NCBI RefSeq assembly: GCF_900289145.1 | Contig: NZ_OKQO01000012.1 | Span: forward strand, 1-52,386 | Source of the DNA: Neobittarella massiliensis (ex Bilen et al. 2018) | GTDB lineage: Bacteria > Bacillota > Clostridia > Oscillospirales > Ruminococcaceae | Direction: 5' to 3' | Length of the DNA: 52,386 bases | In this document: positions 16,247 to 26,190 of the stretch, piece after piece | How positions within the stretch are numbered: position 1 is the first letter of the stretch | Layout of the letters: each line of letters begins with the position of its first letter | Position numbers and translations under genes: made by a program | Notes under the pieces: model-generated | Database searches by the model: none | Told to the model about the DNA's origin: nothing | What the model saw: the letters and a program-made list of their open reading frames with translations, nothing else

Positions 16247-17026
16247 TTGGGTAAGATCATCGCCATAGCGAACCAGAAAGGCGGCGTGGGAAAGACTACT
16301 TCGGCGGTCAACCTGGCGGCTTCACTGGGTGAATTGGGCAAAAAGACGCTGCTCATCGATATCGACCCCCAGGGAAACGCTACCAGCGGGCTGGGTGTAA
16401 ACAAGCGCAACGTAAAAAAGACCAGTTATGAGCTGATGGTGGCCGACGCCCCATTTGGCGAGGTACTGGTGCACACACCTTTTAAAAATGTAGACCTGTT
16501 GCCGGCCAGCATCGATCTGGCAGGGGCGGAGATCGAGTTGGTGGAGTTTGCCGATCGGCCCTCTCGGCTTAAAAAGGCTATTGTGGGCCAGCGGGAGCAG
16601 TATGACTATATCCTCATCGACTGCCCCCCTTCGCTGGGGCTGGTAACGCTGAATGGGCTGACGGCGGCGGATACGATACTGGTGCCCATTCAGTGTGAGT
16701 ACTACGCGCTGGAAGGACTGTCGCAGCTGATGAGCACGGTGCGGCAGGTAAAGCGGCTGTATAACCCGCACCTGGACGTGGAGGGCGTGCTGCTGACCAT
16801 GTATGACAGCCGCCTGAACCTGACCATGCAGGTGGTGGAGGAAGTAAAGAAGTACTTTGGCGGCAAGGTGTACAGCGTGGCTATTCCCCGCAATGTGCGG
16901 CTGTCGGAGGCCCCCAGCTTTGGCCAACCGGTGCTGTATTACGACCGCAGCTCGAAAGGTGCACGAACATATTTGGAACTGGCAGAAGAACTGCTGGAGA
17001 AAAACGGCGAGAAGGCGGTGGTGTAA
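16247..17026 (+). CDS. parA: Chromosome partitioning ATPase ParA/Soj
   Basis: Deviant Walker-type ParA ATPase, 259 residues; acts with ParB/parS in origin segregation and, in Bacillus, modulates DnaA. The deviant Walker A KGGVGKTT is at about residues 11-18, the second motif DIDPQGNAT follows, and Walker B is DYILIDCPPSLG. The C-terminal part has the family segment IPRNVRLSEAPSFG. The start is a TTG (16247) with GGGGGAGAGG upstream. The parB ATG follows the TAA directly. Confidence 0.97.
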   Translation: MGKIIAIANQKGGVGKTTSAVNLAASLGELGKKTLLIDIDPQGNATSGLGVNKRNVKKTSYELMVADAPFGEVLVHTPFKNVDLLPASIDLAGAEIELVEFADRPSRLKKAIVGQREQYDYILIDCPPSLGLVTLNGLTAADTILVPIQCEYYALEGLSQLMSTVRQVKRLYNPHLDVEGVLLTMYDSRLNLTMQVVEEVKKYFGGKVYSVAIPRNVRLSEAPSFGQPVLYYDRSSKGARTYLELAEELLEKNGEKAVV

Positions 17027-17878
17027 ATGGCCGGCAAAAAAAGAGGACTGGGCAAAGGCTTAGACGCTCTGTTTGTAGACAATGCTGTAGATAGTGACAG
17101 CGCTGTGACGGCACTGCCGGTGGCCGAGATAGAGCCGCATCAGGGCCAGCCGCGGCGGGCTTTTGACCAGCAGGCGCTGGATGAGCTGGCGGCCTCGATC
17201 GCCGAGCACGGGGTGCTGCAGCCTATTTTGGTGCGGCCGCTGGCTGGCGGCGGCTACCAGATCGTGGCCGGTGAGCGGCGCTGGCGCGCGGCCCGCCTTG
17301 CCGGTCTGGGCCAAATACCGGCTGTAGTGCGGGAGATGACCGACGAGCAGGTATACCAGGCGGCACTGGTAGAAAATCTGCAGCGGGAGGACCTAAACCC
17401 GGTGGAGGAGAGCCTGGGCTACCAACAGTTGGTGCAACAGTACCATATGACCCAGGAGCAGGTGGCCCAAAAGGTATCGAAATCGCGCTCGGCGGTGGCC
17501 AATGCACTGCGATTGCTGTCGCTGCCCCAGCCGGTGATCGACCTGCTGGCCGCCGGCAAGCTGAGCACCGGCCACGCTAAGGCGCTGCTGATGGTAAAAG
17601 ATGCCGACACACTCTGCCGGGCCGCCGAATATGTGGTGCAACATGAGCTGACGGTGCGCCAGACCGAGCGCTATTGTAAACAGCTGGAGGCAGGGCAGAA
17701 GCCCAGGACCGAAAAGCTGGTAGCGCCCATTTTTAAAGAGGTGGAGCTGAGCTTGACCGAGACGCTGGGGCGCCGGGTAAAGGTGACTACCGACGGCAAG
17801 AAGGGCAAGCTGGAGATCGAGTACTTCTCGAAAGATGATCTGATCCAGCTGGCCGGTATTTTTAACGAGAAAGTATGA
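17027..17878 (+). CDS. parB: Chromosome partitioning protein ParB/Spo0J
   Basis: ParB CTPase clamp of 283 residues, binds the two parS sites upstream of parA and recruits condensin. It begins with the ParA-contacting segment KKRGLGKGLDALF, then the CTP-binding region (QPRRAFD, GERRWRA, ENLQREDLNP), the helix-turn-helix (TQEQVAQKVSKSRSAVANALRL), and a C-terminal dimerisation domain. The first base of its ATG follows the parA stop with no gap, so synthesis is coupled. Compared with noc, the N-terminal ParA-binding arginine segment marks this copy as Spo0J. Confidence 0.97.
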   Translation: MAGKKRGLGKGLDALFVDNAVDSDSAVTALPVAEIEPHQGQPRRAFDQQALDELAASIAEHGVLQPILVRPLAGGGYQIVAGERRWRAARLAGLGQIPAVVREMTDEQVYQAALVENLQREDLNPVEESLGYQQLVQQYHMTQEQVAQKVSKSRSAVANALRLLSLPQPVIDLLAAGKLSTGHAKALLMVKDADTLCRAAEYVVQHELTVRQTERYCKQLEAGQKPRTEKLVAPIFKEVELSLTETLGRRVKVTTDGKKGKLEIEYFSKDDLIQLAGIFNEKV

Positions 17879-17915
17879 GCTGACCGGCGGACGGCCGAGA
17901 CGAGGTGACGACGCG

Positions 17916-18626
17916 ATGTATACCATGGAGCTGACAGTGCCCGAGCACCAGTGTGATACCCGATGCCGTATGAAACTTGGCTATGTGCTGCGCAACTTGC
18001 AGGAGGTGGCCACCAACCACTTTTCACTGGTCAACGATCTGCACGATAAGCTGGCCTGGAAAGTACACTTTTTTATTGCCAGCATGCACCTGCGGGTGGC
18101 ACAGCTGCCTAAGATGGGACAGCCGGTGGTGTTGCGGACCTATTTTTCGGGTCCCAAAGGCGTATTTTTGGTGCGCAACACCGAAATACTGGATGCTGAC
18201 GAGCGGCCTCTGGTGCAGTGCAGCTGCAACTGGTTTTTGGTGGACGCGGCCAGCCGCGGGGTGGTAAAACCCAAAGACAGTCCATATCTGCTGCCGCAGG
18301 AGCCCCACGATTTTCCCATTACCAGCCCGCGGCGCATCCGCGTTGAGCAGCCGCTGGAGCTGACCGACCGGCGGCGGGTACACTATTCGCAGCTGGACTC
18401 GAACGGGCATTTGAACAACGCTGTGTATGGAGATTTTATTCAGGACCTGTTGTGGGAGCGCCTTGATGAGCGGTCGCTGGCAGATCTGGAGATCGTATAC
18501 CACCACGAGGCAAAACTGGGGCAGGTGATAGAGCTGTTTACGACCACCGGCACCGACAGCAGCGATATTGTGGGCCGAGTGGGACAGACCGACTGCTTTA
18601 CCGCCCGGGTGACCCTGCACCGGTAA
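17916..18626 (+). CDS. Acyl-ACP thioesterase
   Basis: A 236-residue acyl-ACP thioesterase (PF01643), which releases fatty acids from acyl carrier protein. Two hot-dog folds are expected; the N-terminal one has RMKLGYVLRNLQEVATNHFS, and the C-terminal one the motif LDSNGHLNNAVYGDF, whose asparagine and histidine correspond to family active-site residues. A GAGGTG lies eight bases upstream of the ATG. It is one of the few non-housekeeping genes after parB and is probably co-transcribed with it. Chain-length preference cannot be read from the sequence. Confidence 0.88.
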   Translation: MYTMELTVPEHQCDTRCRMKLGYVLRNLQEVATNHFSLVNDLHDKLAWKVHFFIASMHLRVAQLPKMGQPVVLRTYFSGPKGVFLVRNTEILDADERPLVQCSCNWFLVDAASRGVVKPKDSPYLLPQEPHDFPITSPRRIRVEQPLELTDRRRVHYSQLDSNGHLNNAVYGDFIQDLLWERLDERSLADLEIVYHHEAKLGQVIELFTTTGTDSSDIVGRVGQTDCFTARVTLHR

Positions 18627-18677
18627 TAGAATTTGTATCTTATAAAGGCAGTGGCCTTTTTAATAGGAGGAAATGTT

Positions 18678-19193
18678 ATGGATATCACTTCGCTTTTTAA
18701 CATCAGCTACGGCATCTACTACATCAGCGCCGAGCACCAGGGCCAAAAGAGTGCCTGCCTGGTAAATACCGTGTTTCAGCTGACGGCTGAGCCCATTCAG
18801 GTGGCGGTGAGCGTATCGAAACAGAACCAGACCCACGACACCATTTTGAACAAGGGCTCAGTGGCGGTGACGGTGGTGGGCACCGAGGCCGAGACGGCCA
18901 ACTTGGGCCTGTTGGGTTACCGCACCGGCCGCGAGGTGGATAAGTTTACCGCGCTGCACACCAAGACCGACTGTTTGGGCAACCCGGTCATCCTCGACGA
19001 CTGCGTGAGCTACTTTAGCTGTAAGGTGGAAAAGACGGTGGATCTGGACACTCACACGGTGTTTATCTGCTCGGTAGAGGACGGGGAAGTGGTGGACAAA
19101 GAGGCCGTGCCCATGACCTATAACTACTACCGCCAGGTAAAGAAACTCAAGTCGAGCAAGTTTGCCCCCACGTATGTAGACGAGTCGAAATAG
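18678..19193 (+). CDS. Flavin reductase-like domain protein (flavoredoxin type)
   Basis: A 171-residue protein of the flavin reductase-like family (PF01613). In anaerobes these FMN-binding proteins act as flavoredoxins or as the N-terminal half of high-molecular-weight rubredoxin; this one has no rubredoxin domain. Visible family features are SLFNISYGIYYIS, SACLVNTVFQLTAEP and SVSKQNQTHDTI, which shape the FMN pocket. The start at 18678 has GGAGG seven bases upstream. Its electron donor and acceptor are unknown. Confidence 0.82.
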   Translation: MDITSLFNISYGIYYISAEHQGQKSACLVNTVFQLTAEPIQVAVSVSKQNQTHDTILNKGSVAVTVVGTEAETANLGLLGYRTGREVDKFTALHTKTDCLGNPVILDDCVSYFSCKVEKTVDLDTHTVFICSVEDGEVVDKEAVPMTYNYYRQVKKLKSSKFAPTYVDESK

Positions 19194-19210
19194 AGAAGAG
19201 AGAAAAAAGA

Positions 19211-19239
19211 GGACTGGGCGCTATGCCCGGCCCTTTTTT
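19211..19239 (+). terminator. Terminator after the flavin reductase gene
   Basis: CTGGGC (19214-19219) with GCCCGG (19225-19230), loop GCTAT, extended by GG/CC across a bulged A, then TTTTTT. Confidence 0.75.
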
Positions 19240-21150
<1,911 letters not shown>

Positions 21151-21170
21151 TCCAGACCGATAAAATAGAA

Positions 21171-21207
21171 ACAGGAGCATTTGCTGAGGCAGGTGCTCCT
21201 GTTTTTT
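21171..21207 (+). terminator. Terminator after guaB
   Basis: ACAGGAGCA (21171-21179) pairs with TGCTCCTGT (21194-21202), then TTTTTT. Confidence 0.92.
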
Positions 21208-21214
21208 GATCGAG

Positions 21215-21307
21215 TTTTCCACCAATGTGTAAAACTGTGTGGAAAAGAGAACATATGGCTTAAAACAGACCAGAGTTTTGCACATTGAGTGACGGTGAGG
21301 TGGAAAA
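21215..21307. promoter_or_regulatory. Cluster of five DnaA-box-like sites
   Basis: TTTTCCACC (21215-21223), TGTGTAAAA (21226-21234), TGTGGAAAA (21238-21246), TTTTGCACA (21276-21284) and GGTGGAAAA (21299-21307) lie in 93 bases. Three fit TTWTNCACA exactly on one strand; two carry a final C. Both orientations occur. The cluster lies between guaB and the tRNA operon, about 15 kb from the origin. Binding is inferred. Confidence 0.45.
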
Positions 21308-21493
21308 CAGCGGTAGAAAAATGACGAGCAGATCTTGTTGGATTTAATTGTAGGATACGGGGATAATAGACAGCTGATTTTACAGATATTGGAAAATTTG
21401 TGGTGTGTACAAAAGGTATGGACGCCGTAAAAAAGGCAACACTATCAGGGTAGCCAGCACTGCCGGTGCCGCCGCCGGATTTGGAAAAAAGTG

Positions 21494-21522
21494 TTGACAA
21501 ACCCCGTAAAATACAATATAAT
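21494..21522 (+). promoter_or_regulatory. tRNA operon promoter
   Basis: TTGACA (21494-21499), 17-base spacer, TATAAT (21517-21522): a perfect sigma-A consensus, as expected for stable RNA. Confidence 0.95.
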
Positions 21523-21583
21523 AATGCTTGTTCCCATGACGGGATGTCGGTGACCACGTCCCGATATTTTGGGAACTTCTTAT

Positions 21584-21660
21584 GGCGGTATAGCTCAGTT
21601 GGCTAGAGCATGCGGTTCATACCCGCAGTGTCATTGGTTCGAATCCAATTACCGCTACCA
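21584..21660 (+). tRNA. tRNA-Met (CAT), elongator type
   Basis: Complete 77-base cloverleaf with encoded CCA: acceptor GGCGGTA/TACCGCT (G-T at the end), D arm AGCTCAGTTGGCTAGAGC, anticodon loop TTCATAC in stem GCGG/CCGC, T arm GGTTCGAATCC. The sequence resembles elongator tRNA-Met of Bacillus rather than initiator, since the acceptor starts with a pair and the three G-C pairs of initiators are absent. A CAT anticodon could also be the lysidine tRNA-Ile, less likely here. Confidence 0.93.
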
Positions 21661-21665
21661 ACTTT

Positions 21666-21740
21666 GGCCCGATGGTCAAGAGGTCAAGACACCGCCCTTT
21701 CACGGCGGTAACGGGGGTTCAATTCCCCCTCGGGTCACCA
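21666..21740 (+). tRNA. tRNA-Glu (TTC)
   Basis: Complete 75-base cloverleaf with encoded CCA: acceptor GGCCCGA/TCGGGTC, anticodon loop CTTTCAC in the stem CCGCC/GGCGG, T arm GGGGGTTCAATTCCCCC. It follows tRNA-Met after five bases and shares its promoter. Confidence 0.97.
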
Positions 21741-21741
21741 T

Positions 21742-21781
21742 AAAAAAGCTTTGTCCCTGGGGGAGGGACGAGGCTTTTTTT
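21742..21781 (+). terminator. Terminator after the tRNA pair
   Basis: GCTTTGTCCC with GGGACGAGGC around a short G-rich loop, preceded by A6 and followed by T7. Confidence 0.85.
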
Positions 21782-21782
21782 C

Positions 21783-22505
21783 TTATGTTCATTTGGGCGG
21801 TGAAAAGTACGGTCTGCACGAAGACAGCCGGAAGGATAGAAGCGGCGTGGTGCTCATTTTCGGGAGCGCGCCAGGTGCGGTCTTACGGTATATATGTAAT
21901 TTCGCAGTAGATAGGGCCGGGTGACAGGTGATACCGGCCCTGGACGGGGTACGGGTGCAGAGCATGGACATTGCGGCGGCAATATGGGTGTGGGGCAAAT
22001 GACAGATGGGCGAGCTGGTAAGTGCCGTGTGTGTTTTGTATGGGTAATGAAACGGCCCCGACATGATGGGCTTTGAGGAGAGAATGTGCGGCCCAGATCC
22101 TGTTTCCTGGGAGTAAAGACGACGCTGCCGGCCTGACGGGAGCTAATCTGGGTGCTATCTGGGATGCCTTGTTCTGCCGCGTTCTGTTGTGTTCTGCTGT
22201 GGTCCGGTTTCGTGGCCGGTGGCAAAAAGGGGCGGTACCAGAAAAGGCGTTTTGGGAGGCATTGGGCCACTACAAGACCGCTGCATGGCCGCTGCCGGAC
22301 AGCTGCTGGGCGCATGGTGTATTTTAGGTATATAGCCAGTGCAGTGGCGGCGGTGATATAGCAGATCTATATGATGGCGGCAGCACCCGAATAGATGGTG
22401 AGATACAGGTAGAAGTGGGTCAAAAACGTATGAGGTACATCGCGGCAAAGAGTGAGAGCGAGACAGCTGCCGGTGAGATATGAAAACAGTGTGGGGTGGC
22501 GATAG
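21783..22505. other. Gene-poor stretch between tRNA-Glu and the phosphoesterase
   Basis: Frames of 84-153 codons occur on both strands but none resembles a known protein. Visible structure: a hairpin GGGCCGG/CCGGCCC (21914-21940); a ten-codon frame with GAGGAGAGA before its ATG at 22084 (MCGPDPVSWE); and three perfect-length ten-base tandem repeats GTTCTGCCGC, GTTCTGTTGT, GTTCTGCTGT (22171-22200). It may be decayed coding DNA or an unrecognised RNA. Confidence 0.4.
22171..22200 (+). repeat. Three ten-base tandem repeats
   Basis: GTTCTGCCGC, GTTCTGTTGT and GTTCTGCTGT lie head to tail; the first six bases are identical in all three. Function unknown. Confidence 0.6.
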
Positions 22506-23390
22506 ATGAAGATGCTTAAAAACAGGTGGCTGCTAGCGGCCCTGCTGGCAGTGCTGAGCGCATGTGCAGTGCTTGGTTGGGCGCGATTTATAGAGCCGGC
22601 TATGCTGCGCCATGTGCAGCAGACGCTGCCCCCACCGGACAAACTGGGGGAAAAGAGCGGCGGAGAGGAAAAGACGGTGCTGAAGATCGCCCTGTTTGGC
22701 GACACTCATTTTAGCAGTGTCTACCCGGTCAGCCGCATGAGGCGCATTGCAGAAAAGATCGATCGCGAAAAACCGGATGTGGTGATCTTTACCGGCGACC
22801 TGATCGACAGCTTGGCCAGTGACCCGGTAGATACGGCAGCCATTGCCGCCGGACTGGCCGAGATCGAGGCGCCGTTGGGCAAATTTGCGGTATTTGGCAA
22901 CCATGACTACGGCGGTGGCGCCCAGTACACATACGAGGATGTGATGGCGCAGGGCGGGTTTGTACTGCTGGTAAACGACAGCTACCAGCTGACCGACCAG
23001 GTGTGCCTGACCGGTATGGACGATTACCTGCTGGGCAGACCGGACCACCAGCTGTTACAGAGATTGGGAGACGACAGCTACCAGATCGTGATCTCGCACG
23101 CTGCCGACGCGGTGGCCGGCATACAGGATGGCCGGCAGGACCTGATCTTGAGCGGGCACACCCATGGAGGACAGGTGCGGCTACCGTTTTTCACCAAGGC
23201 CTTTTTGCCCACCGGCGGCAAAAAATACGACCGGGGACTATACACCTTACAGCAGGGGAGCCGACCGCGCCTGCTGTATGTGACCAGCGGTATTGGCACC
23301 ACCAAAGTGCCACTGCGGTTGGCCTGCCCACCGGAAGTGGTGTTTTTAGAGGTGGAGCTGCCGGGCAGCAGAGAAGTGGACAGCAGGTGA
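22506..23390 (+). CDS. Membrane-anchored metallophosphoesterase (YkuE/YaeI type)
   Basis: Calcineurin-like phosphoesterase of 294 residues. An N-terminal hydrophobic segment (LLAALLAVLSACAVLGWA, about residues 8-25) is a signal anchor that would place the catalytic domain outside the membrane. The metal-binding motifs appear in order: GDTHFS, FTGDLID, FGNHDYGGG, ISHAAD and GHTHGGQ. Relatives include YkuE, a cell-wall-associated phosphoesterase, and UDP-diacylglucosamine-type hydrolases, so a lipid or envelope substrate is plausible but unproven. It is a single-gene unit ended by a terminator. Confidence 0.88.
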   Translation: MKMLKNRWLLAALLAVLSACAVLGWARFIEPAMLRHVQQTLPPPDKLGEKSGGEEKTVLKIALFGDTHFSSVYPVSRMRRIAEKIDREKPDVVIFTGDLIDSLASDPVDTAAIAAGLAEIEAPLGKFAVFGNHDYGGGAQYTYEDVMAQGGFVLLVNDSYQLTDQVCLTGMDDYLLGRPDHQLLQRLGDDSYQIVISHAADAVAGIQDGRQDLILSGHTHGGQVRLPFFTKAFLPTGGKKYDRGLYTLQQGSRPRLLYVTSGIGTTKVPLRLACPPEVVFLEVELPGSREVDSR

Positions 23391-23392
23391 AA

Positions 23393-23418
23393 AGAGAGGG
23401 TCGGACCTCTCTTTTTTT
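23393..23418 (+). terminator. Terminator after the phosphoesterase gene
   Basis: AGAGAGG (23393-23399) with CCTCTCT (23406-23412), loop GTCGGA, then T7. Confidence 0.88.
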
Positions 23419-23457
23419 AATACCAGATATAGTGGTATAATAAATAGAAAGTGAATG

Positions 23458-23489
23458 TTTTCCACAACTTGTGGAAACAGTGTGGAATA
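23458..23489. promoter_or_regulatory. Palindromic DnaA-box-like cluster upstream of the TetR gene
   Basis: TTTTCCACA (23458-23466) fits TTWTNCACA; TTTCCACAA and TTGTGGAAA form a perfect palindrome around one base (23459-23477); TGTGGAATA follows (23481-23489), the same variant seen in oriC. The group lies upstream of the tetR promoter. Confidence 0.4.
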
Positions 23490-23527
23490 TGTGACGGAGA
23501 TACCTGACAGCCCTTTAAAAAAAGCGG

Positions 23528-23577
23528 TTGACGGTGGGGGCTGCAGGTGGTATAGTCTATACAGACCGTTAGTCGGT
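23528..23577 (+). promoter_or_regulatory. tetR promoter and operator
   Basis: TTGACG (23528-23533), 17-base spacer, TATAGT (23551-23556). The interrupted palindrome ACCGTTAGTCGGT (23565-23577) sits at the transcription start and shares ACCG-N3-GTCGGT with the site before the efflux gene, so the regulator probably represses itself. Confidence 0.8.
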
Positions 23578-23592
23578 ATGAGGGGGATCACC

Positions 23593-24264
23593 ATGAGCAG
23601 GAACAAATATCCCGAGGAGACGGTACACGCCATCCTGGAGGCGGCAATGCATCTCTTTGCGCAAAAGGGGTACGACGGTACCTCGATGCAGGATATTATG
23701 GATAAGACCGGGCTGTCGAAAGGGGCCATCTACCACCACTTTTCCTCGAAGATGCAGATCTTTGAGACCATCTGCGACCAGCTGTCGCGCGAAAATGTAC
23801 AGGCGCTGGCCCGGGTGGTGCGCGACCCCCATATGACCGCCCCGCAAAAGATGAAGGCCATGTTTCGCACTGCTCTGGCAAACCCCAACCAGGACTTTTT
23901 TATCTCCACCAGCCCCAGTCTGCTGAAGAACCCGCGCTTTTTAGCCGCCCAGGTGAATGAGCTCTACACCATCGTGGCGCCTGACTTTGTGCAGCCTATT
24001 TTGCAGCAGGGGATGGAGGAGGGGTCGATCCCGGTAGAGAACCCCAAGGAGCTGGCTGAGGCCATTATGGTGCTCACCAATCTATGGCTCAACCCACTGG
24101 TCCACGAGACCGACGAGGCGGGCACCCGCCGCCGCTGCCAGACCTTTTGCAGCATGATGCAGGGCATCGGCATCGAGCTGATGGACGACGAGCTGGTCGA
24201 GCGGTATGTGGGCTACTGCAGCCTGCGGGATAAGTTGCCCCCGAGCCAGCAGCCGGCAGAATAG
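23593..24264 (+). CDS. TetR/AcrR family transcriptional regulator
   Basis: A 223-residue TetR-type repressor. The N-terminal helix-turn-helix is typical: AAMHLFAQKGYDGTSMQDIM followed by TGLSKGAIYHHFSSK. The C-terminal ligand domain is unassigned. The ATG at 23593 has AGGGGG six bases upstream; a longer frame starting in the DnaA-box cluster is not used. It stands in front of an MFS transporter whose upstream region has a matching operator, so it most likely controls drug or metabolite efflux. Confidence 0.92.
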   Translation: MSRNKYPEETVHAILEAAMHLFAQKGYDGTSMQDIMDKTGLSKGAIYHHFSSKMQIFETICDQLSRENVQALARVVRDPHMTAPQKMKAMFRTALANPNQDFFISTSPSLLKNPRFLAAQVNELYTIVAPDFVQPILQQGMEEGSIPVENPKELAEAIMVLTNLWLNPLVHETDEAGTRRRCQTFCSMMQGIGIELMDDELVERYVGYCSLRDKLPPSQQPAE

Positions 24265-24270
24265 AAAAAA

Positions 24271-24295
24271 GCGCCCCGGAGCGGGCGCATCTTTT
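24271..24295 (+). terminator. Terminator between tetR and the MFS gene
   Basis: GCGCCC (24271-24276), loop CGGAGC, GGGCGC (24283-24288), then ATCTTTT; moderate strength. Confidence 0.65.
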
Positions 24296-24308
24296 ACCGG
24301 ATATACAA

Positions 24309-24321
24309 ACCGACGGTCGGT
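24309..24321. promoter_or_regulatory. TetR operator before the MFS gene
   Basis: ACCGACGGTCGGT is a perfect palindrome (ACCGAC-G-GTCGGT) just after a possible -10 (TATACA, 24302-24307) and 38 bases before the MFS start. It shares its half-sites with the tetR operator. Confidence 0.8.
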
Positions 24322-24359
24322 CTTTTAAATCGTCACAATGGATCTGTAGGAGGATTACA

Positions 24360-25673
24360 ATGGATACAGCACCCCGCAACAATACCCCGCCCCGGGCCCG
24401 GTCGGCCCCGTTTGGACGCGACTTTATTTTGGTGGTCATCGGGCAGATCATCTCTCTTTTTGGCAACGCCATCCTGCGCTTTGCGCTGCCGCTCTACCTG
24501 CTGCGGCAGACCGGCTCGTCGGAATTGTTCGGCGTGGTGACGGCCTGTTCGTTTTTGCCCATGATCGTGCTCTCGCTGATGGGCGGCGTGCTGGCTGACC
24601 GGGTAAACAAGCGCAATATCATGGTGGCGCTGGACTTTACCACCGCCGCGCTGGTACTGCTGTTTTACCTGGGTCTGGGCGAACTGCCCACCGTGCCCAT
24701 CATGATCTTGTTTTTGATGATGCTCTACGGGATATCGGGTACCTATCAGCCGGCGGTACAGGCCAGCATCCCCATTTTGGTGGCGGGTGATAAGCTGATG
24801 GTGGCCAACGCCATCATCAACCAGGTGAGTACGCTCTCGGGCCTGCTGGGACCGGTGATCGGCGGGCTGCTGTTTGGCACCTGGGGCATTACCCCCATAT
24901 TGATGGTGAGCGCCGGATGTTTTGCGGTGTCGGCCATTATGGAGATCTTTATTCACATCCCCCATCAAAAGCGGCCCCGTACAGTGGGTGTTTTGGCGGT
25001 GGTGCGGGATGATCTGGTGGAGAGCTTTCGTTTTGTGCGGGAAAAGCGGCCGATCTTTTTTTCGGTAGTGGCCATCGTGGCGGCATTCAATCTGGTGCTC
25101 AGCGCCATGATGGTGGTGGGCATGCCCATCCTCATCGTGCAGGTATTACAGCTCAGCGACAGCATGCTGGGCTACGCCCAGGGCATTATGGCGCTGGGAG
25201 GGCTGGCCGGCGGACTGCTGATGGCGGTCGTAGCCAAGAAGCTGACCATGCGCACCGCACACCGGCTGCTGATCATCTGTGCGCTGTCGGTGGGCGTGAT
25301 CGGGCTGGCCCTGCTGATGGACCTGCCGGTAATGGCCACTTACGCGGTGATCACCGGCATGAGCTTTGTGGCGATGGCGGTATCCACCCTGTTTTCGGTG
25401 CAGATGCTGACGGTGGTGCAGCAGCAGACCCCGCCGGCGCTGGTGGGCAAGATCATGGCGGTGATGATCGCCATATCGATGTGCGCCCAGCCTGTAGGGC
25501 AGGCTATCTATGGTGTGTTGTTCGGCGCGGCAGCGCATTCCTCCTGGGCGGTACTGTTGGGAGCGGCAGTGGTGTCGGCGGTTATTGCCCTGCTGTCAAA
25601 AAACACCTTTGCACGGCTGCACCAGCAGATGGCTGGCCCGACGGCCGCTCAGCCAAGACCGGCAGGCCGGTGA
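24360..25673 (+). CDS. MFS transporter (efflux type)
   Basis: A 437-residue major facilitator with about twelve hydrophobic segments, resembling the macrolide-efflux/Bcr-like branch. Between helices 2 and 3 is the MFS signature region GGVLADRVNKRNIMV. The N-terminal tail is short and charged. The Shine-Dalgarno GTAGGAGGATT precedes the ATG. Its placement behind a TetR operator suggests induction by its own substrate. The substrate itself cannot be read from the sequence. Confidence 0.9.
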   Translation: MDTAPRNNTPPRARSAPFGRDFILVVIGQIISLFGNAILRFALPLYLLRQTGSSELFGVVTACSFLPMIVLSLMGGVLADRVNKRNIMVALDFTTAALVLLFYLGLGELPTVPIMILFLMMLYGISGTYQPAVQASIPILVAGDKLMVANAIINQVSTLSGLLGPVIGGLLFGTWGITPILMVSAGCFAVSAIMEIFIHIPHQKRPRTVGVLAVVRDDLVESFRFVREKRPIFFSVVAIVAAFNLVLSAMMVVGMPILIVQVLQLSDSMLGYAQGIMALGGLAGGLLMAVVAKKLTMRTAHRLLIICALSVGVIGLALLMDLPVMATYAVITGMSFVAMAVSTLFSVQMLTVVQQQTPPALVGKIMAVMIAISMCAQPVGQAIYGVLFGAAAHSSWAVLLGAAVVSAVIALLSKNTFARLHQQMAGPTAAQPRPAGR

Positions 25674-25812
25674 CTGGTTGGGCTGTCCGGCGGCGAGCTT
25701 TGGATTTGGACTTACCGCCGTTTTTGGCAGTGCGGGTCTACTGTATACTCTATATTTGTACTGCTGCCCTATACGGCCCAGAGCTGATCTGTTGGTGTTG
25801 AGACAAAAAATG

Positions 25813-25849
25813 AGCGCCCCTGCACGTGCGTGCGGTGGGGCGCTTTTTT
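25813..25849 (+). terminator. Terminator after the MFS gene region
   Basis: AGCGCCCC (25813-25820) with GGGGCGCT (25837-25844), inner GCAC/GTGC pairing, then TTTTTT. Confidence 0.88.
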
Positions 25850-25906
25850 GTTGATGAGAGACAGCTAAGGGGAGAAAGAGGCCAATATTTAGCTACAATG
25901 GTTATA

Positions 25907-25940
25907 TTGAATAAAAATATTACAAATTGTATTTATTCAA
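25907..25940. repeat. AT-rich nested inverted repeat
   Basis: TTGAATAAA (25907-25915) and TTTATTCAA (25932-25940) are perfect arms; TACAAATTGTA (25921-25931) is a second palindrome inside. Striking because the surrounding DNA is GC-rich. Could be a regulator site or a weak hairpin terminator. Confidence 0.6.
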
Positions 25941-26190
25941 AGACTGAGTTTTGCCTTGTCGAAGAGCTAAAAGCCGTTTGGCCGCTGCTCGTCGGACGGT
26001 AGGGAAAGGAGGAGATAGAGTAGGTAGATACCGAAACGGAGGGGCGAGAATAGCCCAAAAGGAACAGAGCACACATGGATAGGAGAGAGCGTGCGTAGGT
26101 CAGGTTTAGGTTGCCGCCGTTATTTGCCCTAGGCGGCGGGGACCTAAATGAGGGTGCGGTACCGGCTGCCGGTGAGCAGACAGAACGACA

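Larger units (their letters stand above)
25674..26190. other. Region between MFS and PH-domain genes
   Basis: Contains the MFS terminator, an AT-rich inverted repeat (25907-25940) and a long imperfect hairpin TTTAGGT-GCCGCC / GGCGGC-ACCTAAA (about 26105-26151) with no T-run on either strand. No gene is recognised. Confidence 0.5.

Noticed and set aside
21854-22315. 153-codon frame on the minus strand
   Set aside because: No family features, Pro/Arg/Ser-rich composition, no convincing ribosome site.
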